Shown here: positions 21,656 to 33,060 of the stretch, piece after piece
Layout: each line of letters begins with the position of its first letter
Position numbering within the stretch: position 1 is the first letter of the stretch
Source: Ophioderma brevispina
Lineage: Eukaryota > Echinodermata > Ophiuroidea > Amphilepidida > Ophiodermatidae
Assembly (NCBI GenBank): GCA_023653785.1
Contig: JAMKCH010001715.1
Span: forward strand, 42,590-106,589
Length of the DNA stretch: 64,000 bases
Direction: 5' to 3'
The notes under the pieces: generated by a model
The model's database searches: none
What the model was told of the DNA's origin: nothing
Seen by the model: the letters and a program-made list of their open reading frames with translations, nothing else
Made by a program: the position numbers and the translations under genes

Positions 21656-22910
21656 TCAATTCACAGCAAAACTTCAAAAATATTGGAAATTTATAAGAAG
21701 GTCACATTCATAAGTTGGTCTAAAAAACTATTACAGTGGTAGAAAATAACAATATGGTGCTTTTTTCATTTCAACAGAGTATTAATTAATCAATAATTTA
21801 GGACCCATTAAAAGTATACAATTTTTGGAAAGCTTGATATACAATGTCGCAAAAAAGCCCTAAGTACAACCTTGTTATACAGGTGGGTCAGAAATATACC
21901 GGGTGACAACAACAAAAAATTGATTTGTCTTGATCATGGTGAATGTGTGGTTTCCTTCTGAATGAGATGTAATCAAAATAAATATGGATTCAGAAAGGTA
22001 TTACTTAGGCTCCTTCAAAATAGCAAGGACGAAGAGTTCACAATACCTTGTGTGAAATATACAGTGGTGGTAAAATATGCTTAATTTTATGTGTAAAAAT
22101 ACCTGTATTAAAAGATTTTCATACTATTCTCAGAGTAAATCCTTTCCTGGTCATTGGTAATGGAGCCAAGTTGCTTTCTAAACATATATAAACCCACTCT
22201 TCTGTACTTTTGATTATACCGGGTGATCAGAAATAAAATTACCTGTAATTGAGCAAAACTTCTGGTGCTCAAGTGTCTTAATGCTATGGACGTGAAACCA
22301 ATAAAATATTAGTAAATAAGTGTGTAAGCAAAAGTATATGTGTAAGCCTTCTTTAAAACAGCATTTCCTGATAGAAAATCATATAGGGTGATAAAAATTG
22401 GAAGGGCCAATCCTTCTGATTTCTCACATTTAAAATAGGGTCCTGCAATATACACAGAAAAAATTCTGAAATATACACTGCTGTATAAAGCATAATTTGT
22501 CCTACATGCATTAACACATTTCACATCTAAAATATGTCGACAGCGTACAAAATGAACGCATTTATTGTGACTGATACGCGATGCTGAAATGAATTTAAAT
22601 ACACAAAAATTCTGAAATACATCCCCCTATACCAATTTGAACACCCGTATTAATTACTATCATATAAAATATTTTTGTTTTCATAAAACATGACCAGTGC
22701 AAAATAACAGTCTCAAGGGTTGTATAACACAAGGATTAAGACATGTTTTAACCGATGGAACACAACTAGATTTAGAAATTTGTCACAAAAAAAAGGTATT
22801 TTTTCACCCTGTATAATTTTACTCACCTGTATAAATGCATGGTGTATCTTTGCAGAATTGCATCTTAGAATTTCAAATGCTTATGAAAAAGAATATTCCT
22901 TAGTAAATAC
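21656..22910. other. Region with recurring GGGTGA/CACCTGTAT motifs
   Basis: 'ATACCGGGTGA' at about 21895 and 22217, 'ATAGGGTGATAA' near 22384, and the opposite 'CACCCTGTATAA/CACCTGTATAA' near 22807 and 22825 hint at a decayed inverted-repeat element. Boundaries could not be set. No gene recognised. Confidence 0.3.
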
Positions 22911-23029
22911 CTTTTTTCCGGTACAAAGGTCAGAAACTTGGTGTAGTTTCAGTTTTTTACGTGTAAGTCTCTGGGATGCTCCCTCCACGATGTCCTCCAC
23001 CGACTCCACCCTGGCATACTTGGACAATT
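22911..23029 (-). CDS. Possible exon, minus strand
   Basis: Minus-strand AG at 23030 is followed by an open frame reading LSKYARVESVEDIVEGASQR and on to ...LKLHQVSDLCTGKK, with donor-like GTATTT (22905-22910) or GTAAAA (22955-22960). Codons such as GTG GAG GAC ATC GTG GAG are unusually GC-rich for this window. The plus strand is also open here and ends in a Ser/Thr-rich stretch (...TMSSTDSTLAYLDNS), so strand choice is uncertain. Family not recognised. Confidence 0.25.
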
Positions 23030-23561
23030 CTTAAACGTTACTTCGCTATTAATCCATTCAAAGAAATGGGACTTGTTGCCTTAAAAGAAAGACAAAATTA
23101 GCTACAAAATGACACCAATTTGTAAAAAAAAAAAAAAAAAAAAAAACAATTTTATTGAATAAAATGGGTGGGACAAGAGTAATATCTCACATATTTGACA
23201 GACCAACTAATGAAATGCGGACCAGAACCTTAAAAACTATTTATTATCTCTTTCTCGAGAAATGTATACAATTTTTTCTGTGTTATAAAACACAAGTTAT
23301 GTCAATTGCGAGTTATATCAAATATCGGCAGAGGGACACAAGGATTTTCAAGTGGAACAGGGTAATTCATATACCAAGTAGATTGGGGATGTTCTCTGAT
23401 ATTCAGAATACTAATTTCATTTTTTTCGTAATAATAAATATAATTAGTTTTTTTAAACCCCTGAGGAAAATTGAAAAGTTAATTACATTTTGAGAAATAT
23501 AAGTAACTTAAAGACAAAATGACACAAACTTCCAAAGGTGGTTTATATATTGTATGCCCAA
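23030..23561. other. Unassigned sequence with A23 run
   Basis: A homopolymer of 23 A lies at 23124-23146. A 112-codon open frame at 23155-23493 has no recognisable features and is AT-biased. Confidence 0.35.
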
Positions 23562-23565
23562 TTAA

Positions 23566-24090
23566 AGCAATATTAGCACATTTTTTTGAAAGAGCGCCCC
23601 AATTTCAAAAAAAAAATTGAGATTTTTCACGTTGACATTGGTAACTGGCTGTGAAATATACCGTGAATGGTCAAGCTCGAAAATGTCTGTGTGTCACAAA
23701 CGAAGGGAATTCTTGTATTTATTATCGGGATCCCGATAATAATTAAGGAGCTGGAAATGGCCGTCCCATGTTGACATAGCTGGGAAAAAAGCGCTTTGGT
23801 ACGTGATCTACGTCATCCATTAGTTGTTATTGGTTCAGGCAAGTCAAGTTAGGGGTATCTTATCGAGGTGGCACTATTTCATCATGGAAGGACAAAAACG
23901 TAGCATGCCCAGCTATGTCGTTAAGTCCAATCTGGATCCCAATTATAATACAAAATCGCTTATTTTGATAAATACGCATTTTTTAGCATTTCGTTCGCAG
24001 GTATAGGTCCTAGACAATACCAACGTACCTGTGCAAAAATATCAACGTTGAAACTTGGGGGACGCTTTCAAAAAATGTGCCAATATTGCT
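23566..24090. mobile_element. TTAA-flanked inverted-repeat element (525 bp)
   Basis: TTAA at 23562-23565 and 24091-24094 flank inverted ends AGCAATATTAGCACATTTTTTTGAAAG and CTTTCAAAAAATGTGCCAATATTGCT. Similarity continues about 70 bp inward (GTTTCAACGTTGATATTTTT...). No transposase. The interior contains a 24-nt perfect palindrome at 23719-23742 centred on GGGATCCC. Fits a piggyBac-type MITE. Confidence 0.75.
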
Positions 24091-24094
24091 TTAA

Positions 24095-24509
24095 ATAGCA
24101 TTAGGTTATAATGGGTGGTCAAAGGTCATTGCATGGGTCATGTGACATTGTCATTGGAAATGTCATTGAGTTTATGAGATCACCAATTTTTCACTTTGTG
24201 AAATGTAAAAAAAATGTTGTTTTTTTTTTTTTTTTTTTTAGTTGGAACCACTTGAGTAAGGCAAAATGAACACATGAATATCTGCTTGAGCAAGCCATTT
24301 AACCTTCCACTTGACAGGTGGGGGGGGGAGGGGCAAAAAAATCCTGATTTGGCTGACACATTGGTTTATATGTATCATGAAATATTGTCAAAACTTACGA
24401 TGTTCCATTGTTGTCAAGCATTTTCTTCACATTATTAACCTGTAGGTTGTAAGGGGAGTTAACCACTGTAGAAGTAGTAGTAAATCCAAAGTTGTAAATC
24501 GGTTTTGTC
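24095..24509. other. Unassigned; half-site motif, poly-T, G-rich run
   Basis: 'GGTCAAAGGTCATTGCATGGGTCATGTGAC' near 24117, a T20 run at 24220-24239 and a G-rich run near 24320. No gene. Confidence 0.4.
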
Positions 24510-25195
24510 CCCTGAACGGGGGTGGCCAGCTTCATCTCCCACTCACAGCAATCGCCCTGACCCCCTCTTCCACTTCAAACGATTCAGTGTATCCTCCATC
24601 TTCCTCAACCCACCCTCCTACTCTCCTCCTCAAATTGATTACATCCCTGTCTTCTTTGTACCCTCTATTGAGCAAACCGCCTCGAACTAAGGCCTTCTTA
24701 AACATGCTCATCATCCGGACCCTCTCGGCATTGCCCATAATAATGTACACCATTTGCCTTTGACAACCAGTCCACTGCTTCAAACCCAACATCTGCACTA
24801 AGTCTCAGTCTTCCTCCTCTCCAACTCACACACAATTGTTCTCATATTGCTTCTCTCTCTCCTCAAAATACCCATCTCATTTCCACTCCGGGACACATGT
24901 CTCACTTTCCCCCCCCCATACAGCATCACTAATCTCACACCTCCTTATTCACCACTCTTTCATCTCAAAAGGAAAGTTCCCATGTAGAACTCTCCGCAAT
25001 CCATAAACGCACCAACAACTACTCTAGCTATCACCATCTCCTTCCACCATGTCATTTTCGGTCCCCCAGGTATATGTGAACTCCTTCATGATTCCACCTT
25101 ATCACCACAACTCTTTTCCACCATCCACCATCCCTCCAGCTCCAGCATTCTTCTACACACAAAAATCTCTAGCCAAGCTTGGGGTCAACCTTTAA
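24510..25195 (-). mobile_element. Decayed C-terminal part of a LINE reverse transcriptase polyprotein
   Basis: Reading the minus strand across several frames recovers, in order, a 'F.YLG'-like segment, 'VYGLRRVLHGNF', 'VRLVMLYG', 'ERSNMRTIVCELERRKTET', 'MLGLKQ' and 'MGNAERVR...FKKALVR'. This is the order of the thumb and C-terminal region of many non-LTR retrotransposon proteins (YLG, LYG, ER.M.R.MC, R, LG, N..R..GH). Frameshifts and stops are frequent and the catalytic part is absent. One stretch of 88 codons remains open at 24532-24798. LINE clade not determined. Confidence 0.55.
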
Positions 25196-25370
25196 TATGT
25201 GTTCATCTCCCATTTCCACACCCCACGGAATTTGAATTGTACATACAATGATAGGAGCTGATAGGCAAGCTACAATACCAAAATGTGTTTGGCTGAGAGG
25301 AGTTGTTATTTTATTATTATTTTAGAACTGATATCACAACTTTCCTCCCATCCCCGCGCCCCCCCTCGGA

Positions 25371-26060
25371 GGGCTTCTATGCATGAATATAGCAGAATCT
25401 ATGACAAGCGAAACTCAATTCAATGCACGCGAGGATCAAGTAAATGATACAACACGAGAAAAGTAAAATGTAAATATTATATAGAAGCTCGGAGAAAACT
25501 GGCGAGCACAGAACTAAATAAAGACGAAAAAATCACGGTCTCGAACCGGACCTCTCGCTTTCTGGCATGAGATATTACCAACTAGGCCACAGAGACTGTG
25601 TTTATGTGGATAATAGTGAAACGAGCGCTAATGTATTTCAGTCTATTTCAGAGTTTCAAGCGGCCGTAATTTTATGATAATTTTTGGAAGCAGAGGGGCT
25701 TATATGCATGATTCTAGCAGAATCTATGACGAAGCGAAACTCAATCAATGCACGCGAGGATCAAGTAAATGCTACAACCCGAGGAAAAGAAATTAGGTTA
25801 AATATTATATAGAAGCTGAGAACTGGCGAGCAAGAACTAAATAAAGACGAAAAACATACACGGTCCGAACCCGGACCTTCGCTTTCTAGGCGTGAGATAT
25901 TACCACAGGGCCACAGAAGGACTGTGTTTATGTGGCTACCAGTGAACGAGAGATAATGTATTCAGTCTTTTTCAGAGTTTCAAGAGGCCGTAATTATATT
26001 TTATATTTTTAGAATGAGAGGGTTTATATGCATGATTCTCGCAGAATCTTTTATTTTGTG
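25371..26060 (-). repeat. Tandem ~330-bp units containing a tRNA-like module
   Basis: Two full units start at about 25371 and 25696 ('GGGCTT(C)TATGCATGA.T.(T)AGCAGAATCTATGAC.AAGCGAAACTCAAT'), and a third begins at 26029 but breaks off after ~30 bp. In each, the minus strand carries a tRNA-like segment (25534-25597 and 25858-25918): TGGCCTAGTTGGTA as A box and GGTTCGAGACC or GGGTTCGGACC as B box, about 35 nt apart. That is a tRNA-derived SINE head, here arranged head-to-tail like a satellite. I judge them not functional tRNA genes, because the acceptor stem does not close convincingly. Confidence 0.7.
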
Positions 26061-26888
26061 AAATATGATGCACGGAATGAGTATGCATGGACCATAGCTG
26101 TCTATATCAAATTGCACCACCAAATTTGGCTATGGGTTCAGTCTTTGTTCCCAAGTGCTGCACTTATTTGAAATCAATTTGGGAGGGGTTTGCCAAATAG
26201 ACGGAGACTAGCCCTGTGTTGATCTGAAAACATTTTTGATAATGACAAATTACATATCAACAGCAGAAAACCAGGATCCAGTGTTGAATTGGTATCACTA
26301 ATGTGTTGGCGCCGAGATCGCTATTAACCCTCTTTTTAAAGCTGGGTCTACTCATGTCAAAACTGATATCTCATTGTTAAATGCATGCCATATAAATAAT
26401 GCCAGGCATCACTCTAACACGAATAAAATGATTTCATCTCTGCTATTACAAACAACTGTTTCAGGCCATTCATCATTTGTAGTGGTAAGTCCTCATGGCC
26501 ATCAGTACAGTGCATCCATGTCATACCTTTCAACCAATTTAAGCCCCAGGGGGCTGTTAGTCTATTAGTCATATTCTTTCTTTCATCTTTATTTATCTAT
26601 GAGGCTGTTTCGTGCATTTGATATGAACATCAGCGCCTTGCGATAATATCGTGCTCCAGCTGGATACTGATATTTCAGGTATGAAGCTTTCAGGTTTTTG
26701 GTGAAGTTTTTTCTGTCATGCTTTTCTTCTTTTTTGCTAATTTGCTAGATCGAAGATCACCTGAATGGTTACCATTTGTGTGTTAACATTGAAATATGTA
26801 ACAATTGTTTTGAGGTCATGTTCAGAAACGGTCACAACAACTCAAGTTTTTATCACAGCAGTGTGATGGCCATGATCTGCTATCTCAC
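26061..26888. other. Unassigned sequence
   Basis: A CTGTTTCAG acceptor-like site and a GTAAGT donor-like site lie only about 20 bp apart near 26464-26490. No gene or repeat recognised. Confidence 0.35.
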
Positions 26889-27031
26889 CAGTTGCATTCA
26901 CGCAAATGCCATCCGAATGATCACACCAAGTTCCACTAAGTGGTAGCTTGGACATTTGGTTTGATTTGGCAAGTGGGAAATAAGATCCATCCAAATTACA
27001 GAATTTGAGATGAATAAGTAATAACTGTTCT
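26889..27031 (-). CDS. Candidate internal exon, minus strand
   Basis: On the minus strand a strong acceptor (TTTTGCTCTTTGTTTAG at 27032) is followed by 143 bp open in one frame, up to GCAACTG|GTGAGA at 26889/26888. The translation includes LDGSYFPLAKSNQMSKLPLS and GTWCDHSDGICVNATG: two Cys and one N-glycosylation-like NAT, suggestive of an extracellular domain. The frame stays open past the donor to a stop at 26842, so a terminal-exon reading is also possible. No family recognised. Confidence 0.4.
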
Positions 27032-27575
27032 CTAAACAAAGAGCAAAATTTCACTCTTTTCACGTGACTTACAAAGGGCCCACTACAAAAGAGTTAAATT
27101 TCAACCTTTCACAGAATATTTTTTTTTTTTTAATTAAATCTAGTCTTCATGTTTTGCAAAATTGATGAAGATTTATCAGTTTGTCAATTGGAAGAGTAAA
27201 ATTTGACCCTCATCATATTCTTCAAAAGGTGTGAAAATTTCACTTTTTTGAGTGATCGCTTAAATTGGCATCCAAGATACCCTTAAAAACCATGCATGCA
27301 AACTCCTTGGCCCTATCCAAAAAGAGTTGGCAGTCATGAAACTAAACTCATTTATCTTTGAGTAGTGTGGGGGGGGAGGTAGATAGGTCACAATTAATTA
27401 AAATTAGAAAAAGGTCAAGGTAATATGATTATGTGTTAATGCAGAATGTTATTTCTTTTGTTTTTATATAACAAATTTTGAAACATTTACCTTAGTTTCA
27501 AAATATTATCATCCCCTACCTTCCTCTCACATAGAGATAAACATTTGTTTAAGTAAACAGTTGTTTAAGCATCTT
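27032..27575. other. Unassigned AT-rich sequence
   Basis: 'GAGTGAAATTTTGCTC'-like text occurs in several variants (27050-27250) and may be a decayed tandem repeat. No gene. Confidence 0.35.
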
Positions 27576-27577
27576 CT

Positions 27578-29090
27578 ATTCAGGTACGAAGTTTAGGCAG
27601 AGCCGGAAGGATGGAATGGAGTACAGACTTTTTCTATTGATAGATTTTAGTTCATTAGGACCAAAGCCAATAATTTTTTTTGGAGGGTGTGGCAAATTTT
27701 GTGTAGCAGTGCCCTTTTTTGAAAATCCATATGGCTGCTACCATGTCCGAAATCACTTATAATCCCTTAAGTATTTTCAATAGAGACAATATTTCTCGGT
27801 ACTCCGGTTTTTTAAGCACGAGAAAGGTGTTGGTAATGTAAGTTTATCATTACAAACATTTGCCACACAACAATCCAATATGGCTGCTTCAAAAGTCAAA
27901 TATGCTCTCGCAATCATTAAATGATCTTAACACCTCCATTATACCTAGTTACGCTACTTGAATACATGCTGAAACAACCTAAATATTGTTCTGCAGGTGT
28001 TCAAAATCTGTTACAATTTTTCACACTCTGCAAGTGTTACTTTAACACCTCTAGAATGCATTTCAACGCATCCGGACACGTAAAGTGTTCTGCACATTTG
28101 GCAGTTTAGAGGATTAATTCCAGTGTCTATATGCTGCTTATGCTTTACACTTAGAGATACATGTATCTGATCACTAGAAACCCTTGTTTGGCAATTCTCT
28201 GTAATGGACATTTTCAAAATCAGATGCAGCCAATACAGCCGCCTTAAAAATTAGTAAAACCTACATTAATGTGTATTATATGTAGTTAACATCAAACGAA
28301 TTATTATTTAAAGGTGTAAATTAAGGTATGGGATAATTATTTGACCATTTAACATTCTTATCTGGAATTTCTGTTTCTTTAACATGCAAAAATGTAGATG
28401 GGGGCCAATGTGGCTGCCTTTTACATTCTTTAAAAATAATTAAATACGATAGACTGTGTTGTATTTATTTTTAAAACACCCAAAATGATTATTAAAGTTT
28501 AACTTAAAGGATGCGATGTTATGTATGTTTTCGAGCATTAATAACTCGTATCTGGCTTATATTTGTTTTGCAAAAACAACTTAAAATTCCAAAATGACGG
28601 CCAGTATAATTATGGACTATATGACAATTCGTAGGTTTTAAAGATCTTAAAAGGCCGTCATATTGGCTTCCATCTTAATTGTTAAGCTGGTTAACACAAT
28701 TGAAATGGCAGATATGAGTTCCTAATGGTATAGAGCGCAGAATGATGCCTCTATCACAAATACTTGATGAGTTATGGTCATGAATGATTTCAGGGCATAT
28801 TGGGTTTTAGGGTGAGCCATATGGATTTGATGGTAATGTTGTGATCAATTCAGTAAATACCCGCGTCCAAAAAGATTCCCCGTGCTTTAAACCTGGATCT
28901 ATTGCATAAAAATATGGCCATTTCATGGAATGTGTAGAGTCATAGCGGCAATATTGGATTTCTAGAAAAATGGCCACTGCACGAAATTTGCACACCCTCC
29001 AGAAATTATTAGCTTAGGTCATCATTGACAAAACACGATCAATAGAAAAAGTCTGACTCCATTTCCAACCTGTTGCCCACAATTCCTCCT
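27578..29090. mobile_element. Long inverted-repeat element (~1.5 kb)
   Basis: The left end 'ATGGAATGGAGTACAGACTTTTTCTATTGAT...CCAATAATTTTTTTTGGAGGGTGTGGCAAATTTTGTGTAGCAGTG' (27610-27715) is repeated in inverse at 28965-29065 (minus strand 'AAATGGAGTCAGACTTTTTCTATTGAT...CTAATAATTTCTGGAGGGTGTGCAAATTTCGTGCAGTG'). Weaker similarity extends outward to about 27578 and 29090. The interior is AT-rich with repeated 'ATATGGCTGC' or 'ATTGCCGC' type motifs and has no coding capacity. Class unknown; exact ends and target duplication not resolved. Confidence 0.7.
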
Positions 29091-29224
29091 GACTATTCTT
29101 AATAAATCCAATCAGTCTCTCTTGTTTGGGGAGAAGTCGAGAACCGTTCTTGTGGTCTCCCCTGTAAGTAACTGCCAAGCAGTGAACTAATTCTCTACAA
29201 CACCAAACCGTGTTCCATTAACAT

Positions 29225-32206
29225 AATTTCTTAGTTACCCATATTCATGACAGTCTCAGCGCAGGCACTTTGTAAGTCTGACTGGACTACTAGCGTCATG
29301 AATGTGGAGGGTGTTTCCAATGCAAAAAGTACCATCATTGCTGAGTTGGGTAAACAATCTCCAATGCGATGATCCTATGTCTGCAGGACAACCACCACAG
29401 AGGTATAGATAACAACCGCCACAAACCAATACCACGGAATGTCCTTGCCAACCCGAGGAGACCACATTGACAATATGGAAGTGCTATATATGTGAGAACA
29501 GGCACCGCAGTAGAAGTGCAACCTCAAATGTTGATGACCACAACATTAAAAGTCTCACCATTGAGCTTAGCTCTGTCATAGTTCATCCATCTACAAACCT
29601 CCATCAGTAGACTTCAAGCACCCTCAAATCAGCCTTGGGAATTCCACCAAACCTCACTTCTCATTGGCGATTTCAACAGCCTTAGTACCCAAGACGGACA
29701 AGCGGTCGAAGAATGGATAGACAGTCAACATCGTCTCCTTCTGGACACTGACTGCCGCAATCATTTCATAGAGCCCGTTGGAAGAGAGGTTTACAAAACT
29801 GATCTAGCTATTGTTTGTAAAAACATCTCTAACTGTGTAGCAAGATTATTCTCACCTTCAAACATCGACCAATTGGTATCCAAGTCAATGCTGCAGTCGA
29901 CCAAAACAAAGTGCTTTTTAAAGTGTCACATTTAACACAGGAAACAGATGGCAAGGATCACTGATGACCTGGATAGAACTTGAAGAGGATTGCTCCAAAA
30001 ACCCCATAACTATGACAAACTTTGCCCAACTAGTGAACAAGAATTGCACGAGGATTCATACCCAGAGGCTGTAGGACGGAATATACCAGGCCTTTCCAAG
30101 GAAATGTGCTAGAGAATAACAAGAGTATATCAATCATGTTTGAAGTGTCCTTTTTTTCGACTGAAACAATGCTTAAAGGTGCGGAAGTTTCGGAGAGATC
30201 TCCCAGGAAAGATCAAAACCTGGCAGAACTTAATTGAATCCACCGCTATGACCCATAACAGCAGAAAGGCATGTCTACCATCCGAAGCTACGAGGGGACC
30301 AACAGAACTCCACAGCAGCCAAATGTCACACCCAACATGTTGCCCACCAACTGCTTTAAATGGCAAGGCCAACAAGAAACCTAAGAAGTATCAATCTAGA
30401 TTCATAAGAGGTATAGTGGAGGACCCTGGTTTCAATCGCCCTTCAACATGGCGAATTGGGAATCCGGTATTGCTAAACTTCAAACAGGAAAAAGCAGCAG
30501 GCCCTGACAAACATCTCATGAGCAGCCTAAAAAATCTTGCTCCAGTAGCAAAGAATGGCATTCTCCCTGAGCTTACAATTGCTGCCTTATTCCCAACAGG
30601 TTCCAAACGATCTGGAGGAAAGCATGTTATGGCACTCTTTAGGATCCATCTAATCCAAAGAACTGTCGACTAATATCACTCCTCAGCCTACCCTAACAAG
30701 CTCTTTGAACGTCTCCCGTTCAATCATAAGCACTGTAATAGACGAACACCTAATACCAGACAAAGCACGGTTCCAGATAGGCAAAAAAAAAAAAACCAAA
30801 AAAAACAAATTCAAAAAACAACAAGCCAAGTACTCACCTAACTCAACACATTGAGGATGGTTTCCCGAAGGGTATGGTAACCGGGGATGTGTTCGTCGAC
30901 CTATCAAACCAGCCAATGACACTGTTAATCACAGATGCCTACTCCATTAAGATTCGGAAATTACCAAGGACATTCCTGCTTGAGTGAGCTTATCCGAGGA
31001 TTGCTGGCAAATAGGATGTTTTTTGTTCAGCCTAGGAGTGAAGAAGAGCCGATGGCGGAGGCTCAAGAATCTACCACAAGGGAGTGTGCTTGCCACCTCT
31101 CATGTTCAACATTCTTTACAACGACCAACCGGCGTGCAGGAACCTGTTTTTATTATGAAGACGATCATTGACTTAAGCACAACAAGGATGCAGACTCACA
31201 GTTGTTGAAGAGAGACTCTCCAAGCTTTGGAGAACTAACTCCTTATTATGAGAAAGGAAAACCACCTACGTGCAATCCATCTAAGACACAGGCAGTGTGC
31301 TTTCCATCTACGCAACCGTGGAGCCAAAACGTCAGCTTAAAAGTTACCTGGTCTGGAAAAACCGGGAGCACTGTAACCCTGTCTACCTAGGACGTTACTT
31401 GACCGCCACTCTCTCTTATAAGACCCACATCGAGTAAAGTAGTTCACGCAATAATAACATCTTGAACAACCTACTGGCACAAGATGGGGGGTGCTCGCCC
31501 ACATACCCTAGATCGATGGCACTTGCCCTGTGCAACTCATGTGCAGAGTATGCCCTGCCTGTATTGGGAAAGATCAACCCATGCCAAGAAGCTTGATATT
31601 AGCCGTAAATGCCTCCTGCCGGCTTATCACAGGATGCCATCCTTACAACACCAATGGAAAACTTATCCTAGCAGGAATTGCTTCACCGGACATTCGTAGT
31701 AGTGGATTAGCGAGCATGCAAGAGCATAGATGGCCAAGTATTTAATGTGAAGCACCCAATTTCTGGACAGAGGGATACTTCTGTTGCCAACCGCCTTAAA
31801 TCCAGAAAGTTTCTTAAGCAAAGTTCAACCGCTTGAAACAGTCTCTATGGAGGTCAAGAGAGTCGCCGGTGGAAGAAAGACTTGCCATAAACCTCTATTG
31901 TATCGAACCTTGTGAGAATCTCCCACCTGGAGCTGACTCCTCATGGGGCTCTTGAATGGCTATGCCTCCACAGATTGAGAACCAGAAATTGGCCGCTTCT
32001 AAGGTTTCATTGCAGAAGTGGGCTACCTGGAAGCAAGCAGATAGGACACTACCTGTGGTTGTGGAACAGCCCACAGAAAGGACAATCTCTTGGTCTGCCC
32101 ACTGCTGGAGCAACAATGCTGCACAAAACAAGGACCTTGCGGAATTCGTGAAGCAGCCAGACGTTGTACCCATTCGGGTGGATGTTTGGACACGATAAGA
32201 AGATCT
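29225..32206 (+). mobile_element. Near full-length but inactivated LINE (endonuclease + reverse transcriptase)
   Basis: The order of a non-LTR retrotransposon ORF2-type protein is readable across shifting frames. The AP-endonuclease part has ILCLQ-like text near 29365 and LLIGDFNS at about 29657-29680, then QAVEEWIDSQH. The linker has TWQNLIEST and HNSRKA (about 30219-30270). RT motifs follow: AAGPD at 30494-30508, VFVDLS at about 30889-30906 followed one frame over by NDTVNHRCLLH, LPQGSVLA at 31071-31094, and Y-E-D-D at 31154-31165 in place of the usual YADD, with both aspartates kept. Then come SYKTHIE, WERSTHAKKLD, CRLITG and LAGIASPDIR, ending at a stop near 32196-32198. Longest open piece is 177 codons (30140-30673). 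Many frameshifts and stops make it non-functional. Jockey/CR1-like affinity is a guess. Confidence 0.9.
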
Positions 32207-32818
32207 TCTATAAAACTGAAAGCCATAAATTAGTTCGGCTTACTTAAATAGCAATGGTTGAAGTTAATGGTTTAAAGTCCTTTGCACTTTTGATGTGTGC
32301 AGCAGTTAATGGTTTAAGGATCCTTTTGCACTTTTAATGTGTGTACATATATGAGGTGTACAGTAAGTCGTCTGTGTAATTTTCCCCTTAAATAAATATC
32401 ATTCAAGTTGTTAGTTTAAAGGTCTGCTTCTTAAAATCCAATGGATTTGCCAAAGTGTTTGTTGTGACAAAGGAAATACTTAATGTAAGAAAAAGTGTAA
32501 TCCTTAATTTGACTTTTGAATCCGCCCTTCACAGGTGCTCCACTTAAATTATCCCCCTTCATTCATAGTGTTTGCCAAGTGTATCATTCAGTAGAGAGCA
32601 CATGCATAGCTATTTATTTTTTTTTTTGAAGTGTTATTTGAGTGGGGAGTTATCTTTAGTAGACAGCACACTTTTCTGGCGCCTCCATAAGCTGTCAATC
32701 GGTGAAGATTGTGACCCAGTATGAGCCCCATTCAATGTGAAAACCTTGGTGTGGCTAATATTTAACCGATGCTGGGTGAGGACTAATTATGTTGTATAGC
32801 CTTGATTTGTATTTACAG
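32207..32818. other. LINE 3' flank or UTR and unassigned sequence
   Basis: A short direct repeat 'AGTTAATGGTTTAA...CTTTTGCACTTTTAATGTGTG' occurs twice at 32256-32345, possibly part of the LINE 3' UTR. No poly(A) tail is evident. The rest is unassigned. Confidence 0.4.
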
Positions 32819-33060
32819 ATGAAAGTCCGCTGGGATTTAATTTGGGTCAATCAGTTGTTAACACCTTCTACAATCGAGTTAATTCACAGTTAATAGATTT
32901 TAGATCGAGTAGTACATATGCCTTATATTTAAGCTCCAAGATATTAAGGACCCGGTGTAGTGATAGAGATGGAGGCATTCAGTATTACCCATTAATGCTA
33001 TTAGTTGATCTGTGCAGTAACAGTAGGAAACAGTTTTGGCAAAAAGCAGGGAAATGCTAA
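32819..33060 (+). CDS. Candidate 3'-terminal exon
   Basis: TTGATTTGTATTTACAG|AT at 32818/32819 is a good acceptor, and the frame from it runs open for about 80 codons to a TAA at 33058-33060. It starts ESPLGFNLGQSVVNTFYNRV and is polar, with Cys near the end (LVDLCSNSRKQFWQKAGKC). No domain recognised, no donor partner located, no polyadenylation signal close by. Chance openness is possible at this composition. Confidence 0.3.
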
